Made by a program: the position numbers and the translations under genes. From an uncultured Oscillospiraceae bacterium (GTDB taxonomy: Bacteria > Bacillota > Clostridia > Oscillospirales > Acutalibacteraceae): a stretch of DNA of 64,000 nt. The notes below the pieces were generated by a model. It had not been told where the DNA came from. It did not search any database and worked only from the letters and a program-made list of their open reading frames with translations. Location of the stretch: contig CABULH010000001.1 of the NCBI GenBank assembly GCA_902492455.1, positions 186,001-250,000 on the forward strand, in the 5' to 3' direction. This document shows, in pieces, positions 40,597 through 49,751 of the stretch (position 1 is its first letter; every line of letters begins with the position of its first letter).

Positions 40597-42219
40597 TCAG
40601 GAGCCATCCGCGTCGAAAGCCGCGTACATAATATTGGTGGCGTGGTCGGATACCCGTTCCAGATCGGTAAGGATATCGATGAAGATCATGCCGATATCCG
40701 GGGTACATTCCAGCCTGTTGAGCCGCTCCACATGATGGTACCGCAGCTCCACCACCAGATCGTCAATCTCCTCCTCCTGCAAGATAATACTGTCGGAGGC
40801 ATTTTTATCCGGGCGGCGGGCCATGAAGAAAGCCATGGATTCGTCGATAATCCGCAGCACCCGGTCGTTCATGTCCCGCATTTCCGTTTCTGCTTCGGGC
40901 GAGAAGGGAGGAGGAGAGCCCTCGAATCGCTGGGAATATTCCAGTATATTTTCCGCGTGATCCCCGATACGCTCCAGATCGTTGACTACATGGAACAGGG
41001 AGCCCACCAGCCGGCTGTCGGATTCCAGCAGATCCAGAGCGTGGATTTTCACCAGATAGCTGGTGATATTGTGATTGAGATAGTTGATCACCAGTTCGTT
41101 TTGCTTGATCTGTTTTTCGGTGTCTTTATTGGGTTGAAAAAAGGTATTCATAGACAGCTGAAAGTTGGTTCGGGCGATATTCGCCATCCGCTGTACTTCT
41201 TTGACCACCTGGGCCACCGCGATGGGCGGTGTATTGAGGATCCGTTCATCCAGGAAATGGAGCTGCATGTCCTCATATTCCGCATCCTTCCCCGGCACCA
41301 GCTTGGTTGCCAGGCGAACCAAGAGTTTGGCAAAAGGCAGCAGCAGCAGGGTGGTGACAATATTGAAACCGATATGGGCCAGAGATATCTGCATTTTTGG
41401 ATCGGCGGTCATAGTCGTGATCCAGTCCACATAGGGCAGCAGCATACAGATGGGCAGGAAGATCAGGGTGCCGATAACATTAAAAAGCAAATGCAGTATG
41501 CTGGCGCGCTTGCCGGCGCGGTTGGTGCCGATGGATGCCAGAAGGGCGGTGATGCAGGTGCCGATGTTTTGCCCGAACAGGATGTAGATCGCGCCTCCCA
41601 AATTAATGGCGCCGCTGGCGGCCAGGGCCTGAAGAATGCCAACGGAAGCGGAGGAGGACTGGATGACCGCTGTAAGAATGGCGCCAGCCAGGATTCCCAG
41701 CACAGGGTTGGAAAACTTGCCCATCAGCGCTACGAATTCCGGCATATCCTTCAGCGGCGCCATAGCACTGGACATGGCTTCCATCCCGGTAAACAGGATG
41801 CCGAAGCCGATGATCACCATGCCGATGTGCTGAACGAGTTTCTTTTTGAAAGCCATGATCATGATGATGCCGATAAATACAGCTACAGGAGCCAGAACAC
41901 TGATCTTCAGACCGATGAGAAAGCTGGTGACCGTAGTGCCAATGTTGGCGCCCATGATGATATAGACGGCTTGTTCCAGCTTCAACAGCCCGGCATTGAG
42001 AAAGCCCACCACCATAACCGTAGTGGCGGAGGAAGACTGAATGGCTCCCGTTACCAGGATTCCCACCAATACGCCCAAGAGGGGATTCGATGTGATTTTT
42101 TCCAGCAGAGCTTTCAGTCTGGAGCCGGCAACCAGCTCCAATCCCTCTCCCATCAGCTTCATGCCGAATAGGAATAGTCCCAATCCGCCCAGCAAGGACA
42201 GAATATTCATTAGATCCAC
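40597..42219 (-). CDS. Na+/phosphate cotransporter with C-terminal PhoU-like domain
   Basis: 540 residues, GTG start at 42219 seven bases after GAGGGGG. About eight membrane helices in two inverted halves, each with the NptA/SLC34 signature ('GAIQSSSATTVMVVG' and 'AVIQSSSASVGILQA'), then two PhoU-like helical bundles (about 340-540; 'LVGSLFHVVNDLERIGDHAEN', 'DLERVSDHATNI'). It imports phosphate, or exports it in some bacteria, using the Na+ gradient. The PhoU part likely regulates. Monocistronic. Confidence 0.93.
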   Translation of the reverse strand: MDLMNILSLLGGLGLFLFGMKLMGEGLELVAGSRLKALLEKITSNPLLGVLVGILVTGAIQSSSATTVMVVGFLNAGLLKLEQAVYIIMGANIGTTVTSFLIGLKISVLAPVAVFIGIIMIMAFKKKLVQHIGMVIIGFGILFTGMEAMSSAMAPLKDMPEFVALMGKFSNPVLGILAGAILTAVIQSSSASVGILQALAASGAINLGGAIYILFGQNIGTCITALLASIGTNRAGKRASILHLLFNVIGTLIFLPICMLLPYVDWITTMTADPKMQISLAHIGFNIVTTLLLLPFAKLLVRLATKLVPGKDAEYEDMQLHFLDERILNTPPIAVAQVVKEVQRMANIARTNFQLSMNTFFQPNKDTEKQIKQNELVINYLNHNITSYLVKIHALDLLESDSRLVGSLFHVVNDLERIGDHAENILEYSQRFEGSPPPFSPEAETEMRDMNDRVLRIIDESMAFFMARRPDKNASDSIILQEEEIDDLVVELRYHHVERLNRLECTPDIGMIFIDILTDLERVSDHATNIMYAAFDADGS

Positions 42220-42373
42220 AAAGCAGCCCCCTCATTTTCCTGCTAAAAGGTTCACGATCCGGTCAAGGACGCAGAAAACCGTTAAAAGCTTATCATGGCA
42301 ATGTTAAAACCATGTTAAAAAACAGAAATTTGTCGTTTTTTCTGCCAGACGATACCGTATATATGAATTGAAA

Positions 42374-42387
42374 CGAATAATTATTCA
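42374..42387 (+). promoter_or_regulatory. ARG-box-like palindrome upstream of argG
   Basis: CGAATAATTATTCA differs from the ArgR/AhrC box TGAAT-W4-ATTCA by one base and contains a perfect 12-bp palindrome. Half-site-like ATGAATTG (42363) and ATTCG (42391) flank it. It sits about 120 bp upstream of the promoter, so looping to a second half-site (AATTCAT near 42501, against the -35) would be needed for repression. Confidence 0.5.
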
Positions 42388-42509
42388 TGCATTCGTTATA
42401 TATTATAGAAACGCCTGCACCCAATGAATGGAAAATAGCCATCCAAACTGCCGGTATTGGGCAGATTGACAAAATTCCGCCGGATAGCATAATTATACGC
42501 AATTCATAC

Positions 42510-42537
42510 TTGAAAAATGAAAAGGGAATGATATAAT
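42510..42537 (+). promoter_or_regulatory. Promoter of the arginine operon
   Basis: TTGAAA, 16 bp, TATAAT with an extended -10 TG (TGATATAAT), ending 36 bp before argG. The -35 abuts an ARG half-site-like AATTCAT. The rest of the 354-bp gap (42220-42573) holds the palindrome at 42374 and otherwise AT-rich sequence. Confidence 0.7.
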
Positions 42538-42573
42538 AAGGTCAATACTTCCATTTGGAAAGGATGCGCAAAG

Positions 42574-43785
42574 ATGGATACAGTTAAAAAAGTCGTGCTG
42601 GCCTATTCCGGCGGTTTGGATACCTCGATTATTATTCCGTGGCTGAAGGAGAATTATAACAACTGTGAAGTTATCGCCGTGGCGGCGGACGTGGGTCAGG
42701 GCAAGGAACTGTCCGGCCTGCATGAAAAAGCGCTGAAAACCGGTGCTTCCAAGCTGTACATAGAGGATCTGCGGCAGGAATTTGTGGATGAATACATCTT
42801 CCCGACCTTGAAGGCGGGCGCGGTGTATGAAAATCAGTATCTGCTGGGCACTTCCTTTGCCCGGCCGATTATCGCCAAGCGGATTGTGGAAATCGCCAAG
42901 AAGGAAGGGGCGGATGCCATTGCCCACGGCTGCACAGGCAAGGGCAATGACCAGGTGCGCTTCGAACTGGCCATCAAGGCGTATGCTCCCAATATGAAAA
43001 TCATCGCTCCCTGGCGGGTGTGGGAACTGAAATCCCGGGAAGAGGAAATCGCTTATGCCGAAGCGCGGAACATTCCTCTGAACATCACCCGGGAAACCAA
43101 CTATTCTAAGGATAAGAATCTGTGGCATCTCTCCCACGAAGGATTGGATCTGGAGGACCCCGCCAACGAACCCAAATATGATGAGATTTTGGAAATGGGT
43201 GTTTCTCCGGAAAAGGCGCCGGACAAGGCCACCTATATTACCCTTTCCTTCGAAAAAGGCATTCCCGTGGCCCTGGACGGCGAAAAGCTGGACGGTGTGA
43301 CCATGATTGAGAAGCTGAACAAGTTGGGCGGCGAAAACGGTATCGGCCTGGTGGACATGGTGGAGAACCGGCTGGTGGGCATGAAGAGCCGCGGCGTGTA
43401 CGAGACTCCCGGCGGCACCATTCTCTACAAGGCTCATGAAGCGCTGGAGACCATTTGCCTTGACCGGGACACCCAGCATTACAAGCAGCAGATGGTGGCC
43501 GGCAAATTCAGCGAATTGGTCTACTACGGCCAGTGGTATACCCCTCTGCGGGAGGCGCTGTCCGCTTTTGTGGATACCACTCAGGAGACGGTGACCGGCG
43601 ATGTGAAGCTGAAGCTGTACAAGGGCAATATGATTCTGGCGGGCATCACCTCTCCTTATTCTCTCTATGACGAGGATATCGCCACCTTCGACGAGGACGA
43701 GGTATACAATCAGATGGACAGCCAGGGCTTCATCAACCTTTTTGGGCTGCCCATCAAGGTGAAGGCGCTTAAAGAGGGCAAGTAA
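42574..43785 (+). CDS. argG: Argininosuccinate synthase
   Basis: 403 residues, normal length. Joins citrulline and aspartate with ATP. N-type ATP pyrophosphatase P-loop 'VLAYSGGLDTS', 'GCTGKGNDQVRFE' and 'ITRETNYSKDKNLWHLSHEG' are all conserved. First gene of the arginine operon, with a GGAAAGGATG SD and a clear promoter. Placing argGH first lets the cell run the last two steps on citrulline made by argF at the operon end. Confidence 0.98.
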   Translation: MDTVKKVVLAYSGGLDTSIIIPWLKENYNNCEVIAVAADVGQGKELSGLHEKALKTGASKLYIEDLRQEFVDEYIFPTLKAGAVYENQYLLGTSFARPIIAKRIVEIAKKEGADAIAHGCTGKGNDQVRFELAIKAYAPNMKIIAPWRVWELKSREEEIAYAEARNIPLNITRETNYSKDKNLWHLSHEGLDLEDPANEPKYDEILEMGVSPEKAPDKATYITLSFEKGIPVALDGEKLDGVTMIEKLNKLGGENGIGLVDMVENRLVGMKSRGVYETPGGTILYKAHEALETICLDRDTQHYKQQMVAGKFSELVYYGQWYTPLREALSAFVDTTQETVTGDVKLKLYKGNMILAGITSPYSLYDEDIATFDEDEVYNQMDSQGFINLFGLPIKVKALKEGK

Positions 43786-43907
43786 GCCTTTCGACGGCGG
43801 ACGCAGGGCAGACGGGGGCGCGGCGACGTGCCCCTTCCTGTATTTCCAGAAGGGTAGCTGGCTATCAATTGCAGAACAGCAGATAATGGATATAAGGAGC
43901 AGACGGC

Positions 43908-45290
43908 ATGAAATTATGGGCCGGGCGTTTTTCCAAGGAAATCGATCAGAAAACCAATGACTTCAATTCCTCCATCTCCTTTGACTCCCGTATGGCGCAG
44001 GAGGATATCGCCGGCAGCATGGCTCATGCGGCTATGCTGGAGAAGCAGGGGATCATCTCACCGGAGGACGGCCGGGCCATCCGGGAAGGTCTGTCGGCCA
44101 TTGCCGCAGATTTGCTGGAGGGCAGACTAACTATCGATCCGGCGGCGGAGGATATCCATACCTTCGTGGAGGGCGAGCTCACCGCCAGAATAGGTGATGC
44201 TGGCAAGCGGCTTCACACCGGCCGTAGCCGCAATGACCAGGTGGCTTTGGATTTGCGGCTGTATCTGAAAGGGGCGGTGCCTCCGGTACGGCGGCAGCTG
44301 CTGGAGCTGATCGGCGTGCTCTGCTCCAAGGCAGAGGAGCACGCGGGGACCATTATGCCGGGGTATACCCATCTCCAGCGGGCCCAGCCCATCACCTTCG
44401 GCCATCACCTGATGGCGTATGCGGAGATGTTCCTGCGGGATATCGGCCGGCTGGATGACGCCATGCGCCGTATGGATGTGTCCCCCCTGGGGAGCGGGGC
44501 GCTGGCGGCCACCACCTACCCGCTGGACCGGCAGGCGGTGGCGGATCAGCTGGAGTTCAGCGGCGTCACCCACAACTCCCTGGACGGGGTTTCCGACCGG
44601 GATTACGCGGTGGAACTGACGGCGGCGCTGTCCCTGATCATGGTGCACCTTTCCCGCTTCTCGGAGGAAATCATTCTCTGGTGCTCCTGGGAGTTTAAAT
44701 TTATCGAGCTGGACGACGCCTTTTCCACCGGGTCCTCCATCATGCCTCAGAAGAAAAATCCGGATATCGCTGAGTTGGTGCGGGGAAAATCCGGCCGGGT
44801 GTTCGGCAATCTGACCACCCTGCTCACGATGCTGAAGGGACTGCCGCTGGCCTATAACAAGGATATGCAGGAGGATAAGGAAGCGGTTTTTGACGCGCTG
44901 GACACAGTGCATATGTGCCTCACCGCTTTTGTCCCTATGATCGATACCATGAAGGTGCTGCCTGACAATATGCGCCGGGCGGCAGCGGGGGGCTTCATCA
45001 ACGCTACCGACTGTGCGGATTATCTGGTGGGGAAGGGGCTGCCCTTCCGGGATGCTTATAAAGCCACCGGCTCTCTGGTGGCGCTGTGTATTGAAAAGGG
45101 ACTGACGCTGGAAACTCTGCCGCTGGCCGATTACAAGGCGGTATGCAGTCTGTTTGACGAGGATGTGTTCGACACCATTTCCTTGGAGCGCTGCGCCTCC
45201 CTGCGTCGGGTGTACGGCGGTCCCGCCCCGGAAAATGTCCGGGAGCAGGTGAACCGGGTACAGAAGCTGCTAAAAGCGCTGCAGAAATAA
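43908..45290 (+). CDS. argH: Argininosuccinate lyase
   Basis: 460 residues. Splits argininosuccinate into arginine and fumarate. Fumarase/aspartase-family signature 'GSSIMPQKKNPD' with the catalytic flexible loop, 'HTGRSRNDQV' and 'TYLQ'-type 'GYTHLQRAQP' are present. 122 bp after argG; that gap shows no clear terminator. SD AAGGAG. Confidence 0.98.
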   Translation: MKLWAGRFSKEIDQKTNDFNSSISFDSRMAQEDIAGSMAHAAMLEKQGIISPEDGRAIREGLSAIAADLLEGRLTIDPAAEDIHTFVEGELTARIGDAGKRLHTGRSRNDQVALDLRLYLKGAVPPVRRQLLELIGVLCSKAEEHAGTIMPGYTHLQRAQPITFGHHLMAYAEMFLRDIGRLDDAMRRMDVSPLGSGALAATTYPLDRQAVADQLEFSGVTHNSLDGVSDRDYAVELTAALSLIMVHLSRFSEEIILWCSWEFKFIELDDAFSTGSSIMPQKKNPDIAELVRGKSGRVFGNLTTLLTMLKGLPLAYNKDMQEDKEAVFDALDTVHMCLTAFVPMIDTMKVLPDNMRRAAAGGFINATDCADYLVGKGLPFRDAYKATGSLVALCIEKGLTLETLPLADYKAVCSLFDEDVFDTISLERCASLRRVYGGPAPENVREQVNRVQKLLKALQK

Positions 45291-45305
45291 AAAGGATGGA
45301 GACGT

Positions 45306-45835
45306 ATGGAGAGAGCCCCTTATTTTCCCAGCGCGCCGCTGCCGACAACTCTTTCTCAGGAGCCTCCGCTTTTTCAGGTGGAATACCAGCTGTTTGAAGA
45401 GGATCTGCAGGTGGTTCACCGGATTTCCATACGCCGAACAGGTTGGATTCTGCTGATAGGAATGGGCGTGCTTTTGCTGTCAGTGTTGTTTTTCTGCTTC
45501 TGTATACGTTGGTGATGTTTATTATTGTCACCTGGTTGTTGCCGCACTTGAGCTGGCGAAGGCTGACGGTGGGAGGGCGGCAGCCTTGGGGACGCAGCTT
45601 GTTTTATCCCACCGCCTATCTGGATATTATGCCGGGACAGACATACGGCTTTTCATATAATGCCATTCGAAAAATCGTTGTATATAAAGAATGGATTATC
45701 TTGTATCCGAACCGTGTTTTGGGATTGATTGTTCCCCGCAGAGCCTTTTTCCCGGAGGTATGGCAGCAGGAATTTCTGCCTTTTATTCGGCAAACGGCGG
45801 CAGCCTATCGGATTCCTTTAAAAGAAATACATTGA
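45306..45835 (+). pseudogene. YcxB-like membrane protein gene with a -1 frameshift
   Basis: Two overlapping frames together make one YcxB-like protein of about 176 residues. The first (45306-45515) starts behind GGATGGAGACGT and gives the N-terminal 'FQVEYQLFEEDLQVVHR' and a membrane helix, then stops. The second, open from before 45443 to 45835, supplies the second helix and the soluble part ('YGFSYNAIRKIVVYKEW', 'IVPRRAFFPEV'). The frames join near 45490-45500 at TTG-TTT-TTC. A one-base loss in the T5 tract, a sequencing error or programmed -1 slippage would all explain it. It lies between argH and argC with 11 bp to argC. Confidence 0.7.
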
Positions 45836-45846
45836 GGTGTTGACAT

Positions 45847-46881
45847 ATGATCAAAGCCGGTATTATCGGCGCCACCGGTTATGCCGGAGTGGAGCTGGTG
45901 CGCATTCTTCTCCGGCATCCCCAGGCCAGGCTTCAGGCCGTCAGTTCGGTTTCCTTTGAGGGGCAGGCGCTGTCGGAGGTGTATCCCGCTTTGTGGGGCT
46001 TGTGCGACCTGCGCTGTGTCACGGCAGAGCAGGTAGTGGCGGAAAGCGATGTGGTTTTTGCGGCTCTTCCCCACGGCTTTTCCCAGGAAACGGCCAAGGC
46101 CTGCGCGGACGCGGGAAAGAAGTTTATCGATTTGGGAGCGGATTTCCGCCTGGATGATCCGGAGGATTACAGCCGATGGTATGGCTGTGAGGTGCGTCAT
46201 CCGGAGCTGCATCAGCGGGCGGTTTACGGGCTGCCGGAACTTTTCCGGGAGGAGATTCTCCAAACGGATATCATCGGGAACCCCGGCTGCTATCCCACCA
46301 GCATTGCTCTGGGACTGGCACCTGCTCTGCGGGCGGGACTGGTATCGCCGGAAGGCATCGTCATTGACGCCAAATCCGGCACCACCGGCGCGGGCCGCAA
46401 GCCTGCCCAGAACACCCACTTTCCCGACTGCAACGAGGCCTTCTCCGCCTATAAGGTGGCGTCCCACCGCCACACGCCGGAAATCGAGCAGACGCTGTCC
46501 AAGGTGGCGGGAGTCAAGGCCACCGTCACATTTGTGCCTCACCTGCTGCCGGTGAACCGTGGGATTCTCTCCACCATCTATGCCCGGATGAAGCCGGACG
46601 TCACCTTGGAGGCTGTTCGGGAAGCCTATCGGCTGGCCTATGAAGGGGAGACCTTTGTACGGCTGATGCCAGAGGGAGCAGCAGTCAACATCAATCATGT
46701 GCGGTGCTCCAATTACTGCGACATCCAGCTTTATGAGGACCGGCACACCGACCTGCTTATCGTCACCTCGGTTATCGACAATATGGTAAAAGGAGCGGCG
46801 GGACAGGCGGTGCAGAACATGAATCTGATCTGCGGCCTGCCGGAGACCGCCGGCTTGGATATGGTGCCGCCGGCATTTTAA
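45847..46881 (+). CDS. argC: N-acetyl-gamma-glutamyl-phosphate reductase
   Basis: 344 residues. NADPH-dependent reduction of N-acetylglutamyl phosphate. Rossmann start 'AGIIGATGYAGVELVRIL', active-site Cys in 'GNPGCYPTS', and 'SHRHTPEIEQ' as in type-1 ArgC. SD GAGGTG. Third enzyme gene of the operon. Confidence 0.97.
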   Translation: MIKAGIIGATGYAGVELVRILLRHPQARLQAVSSVSFEGQALSEVYPALWGLCDLRCVTAEQVVAESDVVFAALPHGFSQETAKACADAGKKFIDLGADFRLDDPEDYSRWYGCEVRHPELHQRAVYGLPELFREEILQTDIIGNPGCYPTSIALGLAPALRAGLVSPEGIVIDAKSGTTGAGRKPAQNTHFPDCNEAFSAYKVASHRHTPEIEQTLSKVAGVKATVTFVPHLLPVNRGILSTIYARMKPDVTLEAVREAYRLAYEGETFVRLMPEGAAVNINHVRCSNYCDIQLYEDRHTDLLIVTSVIDNMVKGAAGQAVQNMNLICGLPETAGLDMVPPAF

Positions 46882-46914
46882 CAAGGGCTTGACCGGAAAG
46901 AGGAGGAGACGCTG

Positions 46915-47568
46915 ATGAAACGATCCTTTTCGCGGGAATACTGGTTTTTGTTGAGCAGCTGGGTGGTGTTCACTCTGCTGGGAATGCTTTTCGGGCTGCT
47001 GAGCGATTGGGTGTGGAAAGGCGAGCCGGAGTTTCTCAACCGGTTCACAAGCCCGTCGGATGCGGCTTCCATCATCGGCAGCCTTTTCCTGGAACTTTCC
47101 AGGGCTTTCCCTGTTTTGGCCGGCGCGGTGCTGGGGATTGTTGTCATCCGCTACTGGGTGCTGCCCTGTGGGGTGCTGTTTTTCCTTCAATGGCTGCGGA
47201 TTTTTTGTTTTTCTCTATCTTCGACTGTGAATTCCGGTTTGCTGAAAGTCGTATGGACGGCGCTGACTCCGGCGTTGTCTTTGGTTTTATTGTTTTGGGC
47301 AGCCAAAGGACTGTATTTGCTTTATCGCGGTCGGGAATGGGCGGTGGCGCTGACCTTTGTGCTGCTGAATTTCCTGATTGGTCTCATTGGGCTCCTGCTG
47401 ACGCTGGGGTCGGCGGGGAACAGTTGGTCCTGGAAAGAGCATCTGCTGGGACTGGTGGAGAATGCGTTGCTTTCCGGCGCCGCCTACGCTCTATTATACT
47501 GCTGCCTGCGCAGCCGCTGGTTTCAAAGATTAGCAGCGGAGCCGGAGACGGCGCAGGATGAGAAATAA
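46915..47568 (+). CDS. Hypothetical polytopic membrane protein in the arg operon
   Basis: 217 residues with about five to six hydrophobic helices ('FLLSSWVVFTLLGMLFGLL', 'LAGAVLGIVVIRYWVLPCG', 'LTPALSLVLLFWAAKGLYLL', 'FVLLNFLIGLIGLLLTLG') and a charged C-tail. GAGGAGGAG SD. I recognise no family or transport motif. Sitting between argC and argJ on the same strand (33 and 36 bp gaps) it is co-transcribed. A role in arginine or precursor transport is possible but has no sequence support. Confidence 0.75.
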   Translation: MKRSFSREYWFLLSSWVVFTLLGMLFGLLSDWVWKGEPEFLNRFTSPSDAASIIGSLFLELSRAFPVLAGAVLGIVVIRYWVLPCGVLFFLQWLRIFCFSLSSTVNSGLLKVVWTALTPALSLVLLFWAAKGLYLLYRGREWAVALTFVLLNFLIGLIGLLLTLGSAGNSWSWKEHLLGLVENALLSGAAYALLYCCLRSRWFQRLAAEPETAQDEK

Positions 47569-47604
47569 GCCCGGCTGCGGCCGGAATAAACGGGAGTTGT
47601 TTGT

Positions 47605-48822
47605 ATGATCGAATTTATCGAGGGCGGCGTCACCGCTGCCAAAGGCTTTCAGGCGGCCGGTGTTCACTGCGGCATTCGGAAGAATCGCACCAAAAAGGAC
47701 TTGGCCCTGATTGTATCCGACCGGGAAGCTTCCGCCGCCGCCGCCTATACCCAAAATCTGGTGAAAGGCGCGCCGCTGACGGTGACCGCCAATCATATTG
47801 CCGACGGTAAAGCGCGGGCAATCATCTGCAACAGCGGCATCGCCAATACCTGCGCCTTTGACGGCGTGGAAAAGGCGGAGGCCATGTGCGCGTTGACTGC
47901 CAAAGAACTGGGGCTGGCGGCCACGGATATCGTGGTGGCCTCCACCGGGGTCATCGGTCCCTCCATTGATTTGTCGCCCATTGAAGCGGGACTGCCCGGC
48001 TTGGCCGCGGCGCTGTCCGTGGAAGGGGGCGGCGACGCGGCGGAGGCCATCATGACCACCGATACCCGGAAAAAGGAATTCGCCGTTACCTTTACCCTGG
48101 GCGGCAAGCCCTGCGTCATGGGCGGCATCGCCAAGGGCAGCGGCATGATCGCTCCCAATATGGCCACCATGCTCTGCTTCATCACCACCGACGCCGCTGT
48201 CCGGGCCGATCTGCTTCATCAGGCGCTGCTGGAAGTGGTGGGAGATACCTTCAATATGATGACGGTGGATGGGGATACCTCCACCAACGATATGGTCACG
48301 GTTTTGGCCAACGGGGCGGCGGGTAATCCGGAAATCACCGAAGCGGATGCGGACTACGCCGTCTTCGCCGAGGCGCTTCATACGCTCTGCACCAAAATCG
48401 TCCGTCATCTGGCGGCGGATGGGGAAGGGGCCACCAAGCTGCTGGAATGCCGGGTGGCCGGAGGCGCATCGGATAAGGATGCCCGGCTGGCGGCCAAGGC
48501 TGTGGTGAACAGCGCCCTGCTGAAATCCGCCATGTTCGGCGCGGATGCCAACTGGGGCCGGGTACTGTGCGCCATCGGCTATTCCGGCGCTCAGGTGGAT
48601 GTGCGCCGGGTGGACGTGGCCTTTGAATCGGCGGCCGGCCGAGTGGAGGTCTGCCGGGATGGAGCGGGCATCCCCTTCAGAGAGGAGGAAGCCAAGCAGA
48701 TATTGGGTGCGGATGAGATCATCATCGATATCCGCCTGCGGGACGGCGCGGCCGGTGCGGTGGCATGGGGCTGCGATTTGACCTATGACTATGTGAAGAT
48801 CAACGGTGATTACCGGACGTAA
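47605..48822 (+). CDS. argJ: Bifunctional ornithine acetyltransferase / N-acetylglutamate synthase
   Basis: 405 residues. Recycles the acetyl group from N-acetylornithine to glutamate. The self-cleavage site 'KGSGMIAPNMATML' (cleavage before Thr, which becomes the nucleophile) and 'TVDGDTSTNDMV' are intact. The presence of argJ means the cyclic pathway is used, and explains the lack of argA and argE in the operon. Confidence 0.97.
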   Translation: MIEFIEGGVTAAKGFQAAGVHCGIRKNRTKKDLALIVSDREASAAAAYTQNLVKGAPLTVTANHIADGKARAIICNSGIANTCAFDGVEKAEAMCALTAKELGLAATDIVVASTGVIGPSIDLSPIEAGLPGLAAALSVEGGGDAAEAIMTTDTRKKEFAVTFTLGGKPCVMGGIAKGSGMIAPNMATMLCFITTDAAVRADLLHQALLEVVGDTFNMMTVDGDTSTNDMVTVLANGAAGNPEITEADADYAVFAEALHTLCTKIVRHLAADGEGATKLLECRVAGGASDKDARLAAKAVVNSALLKSAMFGADANWGRVLCAIGYSGAQVDVRRVDVAFESAAGRVEVCRDGAGIPFREEEAKQILGADEIIIDIRLRDGAAGAVAWGCDLTYDYVKINGDYRT

Positions 48823-48864
48823 TGCGGGACTGCCGGCAGGAATAGAAGACAAGGGGAAAACGGT

Positions 48865-49722
48865 ATGCAGATATCCACAGCGGAGCGGGCGAAGGTCCTG
48901 ACCCAAGCCCTGCCTTATATCAAACAATATGCGGGCAAAACGGTGGTCATCAAATACGGCGGCAACGCCATGATCAGCGAAGAACTGAAAAGCGCGGTGA
49001 TGGAGGATATTGTGCTGCTGTCCACGGTGGGCATCCATGTGGTGCTGGTTCACGGCGGCGGCCCGGAGATCAACGCCATGCTGAAAAAAATCGGCAAGGA
49101 ATCCAAGTTTGTGGGAGGACTGCGGTACACCGACCGGGAAACCATGGACGTGGTGGAGATGGTGCTGGCAGGCAAGGTCAATAAAAGCCTGGTGCAGCAG
49201 CTGGAGCAGCACGGCGGCCGGGCCATCGGTCTGTGCGGTCTGGACGGCGGGATGATCAAGGCTGTCAAGCACAAGGAGACGGATTTGGGCTATGTGGGGG
49301 ATATCACCCACGTCAATGTGACCCTGATCCGCAACAGCCTGGAAAACGGCACCATCCCGGTGGTAGCCACCATTGCCGCCGGAGAAACGGACGGGGAGAC
49401 CTACAACATCAACGCGGATATTGCGGCGGCGCAGATCGCGGCGGCCATGGGTGCGGAAAAGCTGGTGCTGATGACCGACGTCCGGGGACTGCTGCGGGAT
49501 CGGGAGGATGAGGATTCCCTGATCTCGGTGGTGCAGGTCAGCGAGGTGGCTCATCTGAAACGGCAGGGCATCATCTCCGGAGGCATGATCCCCAAGATCG
49601 ACTGCTGTGTGGAAGCGGTGCGGCGCGGGGTGCGGCGTACCCATATCATCGACGGCCGGATTCCTCATTCCATCCTGATTGAGATGCTGACGGATGAGGG
49701 CATCGGCACCATGTTCCTGTAA
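48865..49722 (+). CDS. argB: Acetylglutamate kinase
   Basis: 285 residues. Phosphorylates N-acetylglutamate. Amino-acid kinase motifs 'VIKYGGNAM', 'VLVHGGGPEIN' and 'IPVVATIAAG' are conserved, with 'GGMIPKIDCC' near the end. The N-terminal helix 'AERAKVLTQALPYIKQY' is the extension typical of arginine-inhibited hexameric ArgB, so feedback inhibition is likely. Confidence 0.97.
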   Translation: MQISTAERAKVLTQALPYIKQYAGKTVVIKYGGNAMISEELKSAVMEDIVLLSTVGIHVVLVHGGGPEINAMLKKIGKESKFVGGLRYTDRETMDVVEMVLAGKVNKSLVQQLEQHGGRAIGLCGLDGGMIKAVKHKETDLGYVGDITHVNVTLIRNSLENGTIPVVATIAAGETDGETYNINADIAAAQIAAAMGAEKLVLMTDVRGLLRDREDEDSLISVVQVSEVAHLKRQGIISGGMIPKIDCCVEAVRRGVRRTHIIDGRIPHSILIEMLTDEGIGTMFL

Positions 49723-49751
49723 ATCAGACAAGCGGAAAGGATCTGGAAGGC

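Noticed and set aside
40564..42171. 535-codon plus-strand open frame
   Set aside because: Antisense to the clear Na/Pi cotransporter gene, with its family signatures on the minus strand.
45443..45835. Stand-alone 130-residue protein
   Set aside because: Its first part is the wrong-frame reading of the YcxB-like N-terminal segment; no SD. Better read as the second half of a frameshifted gene.
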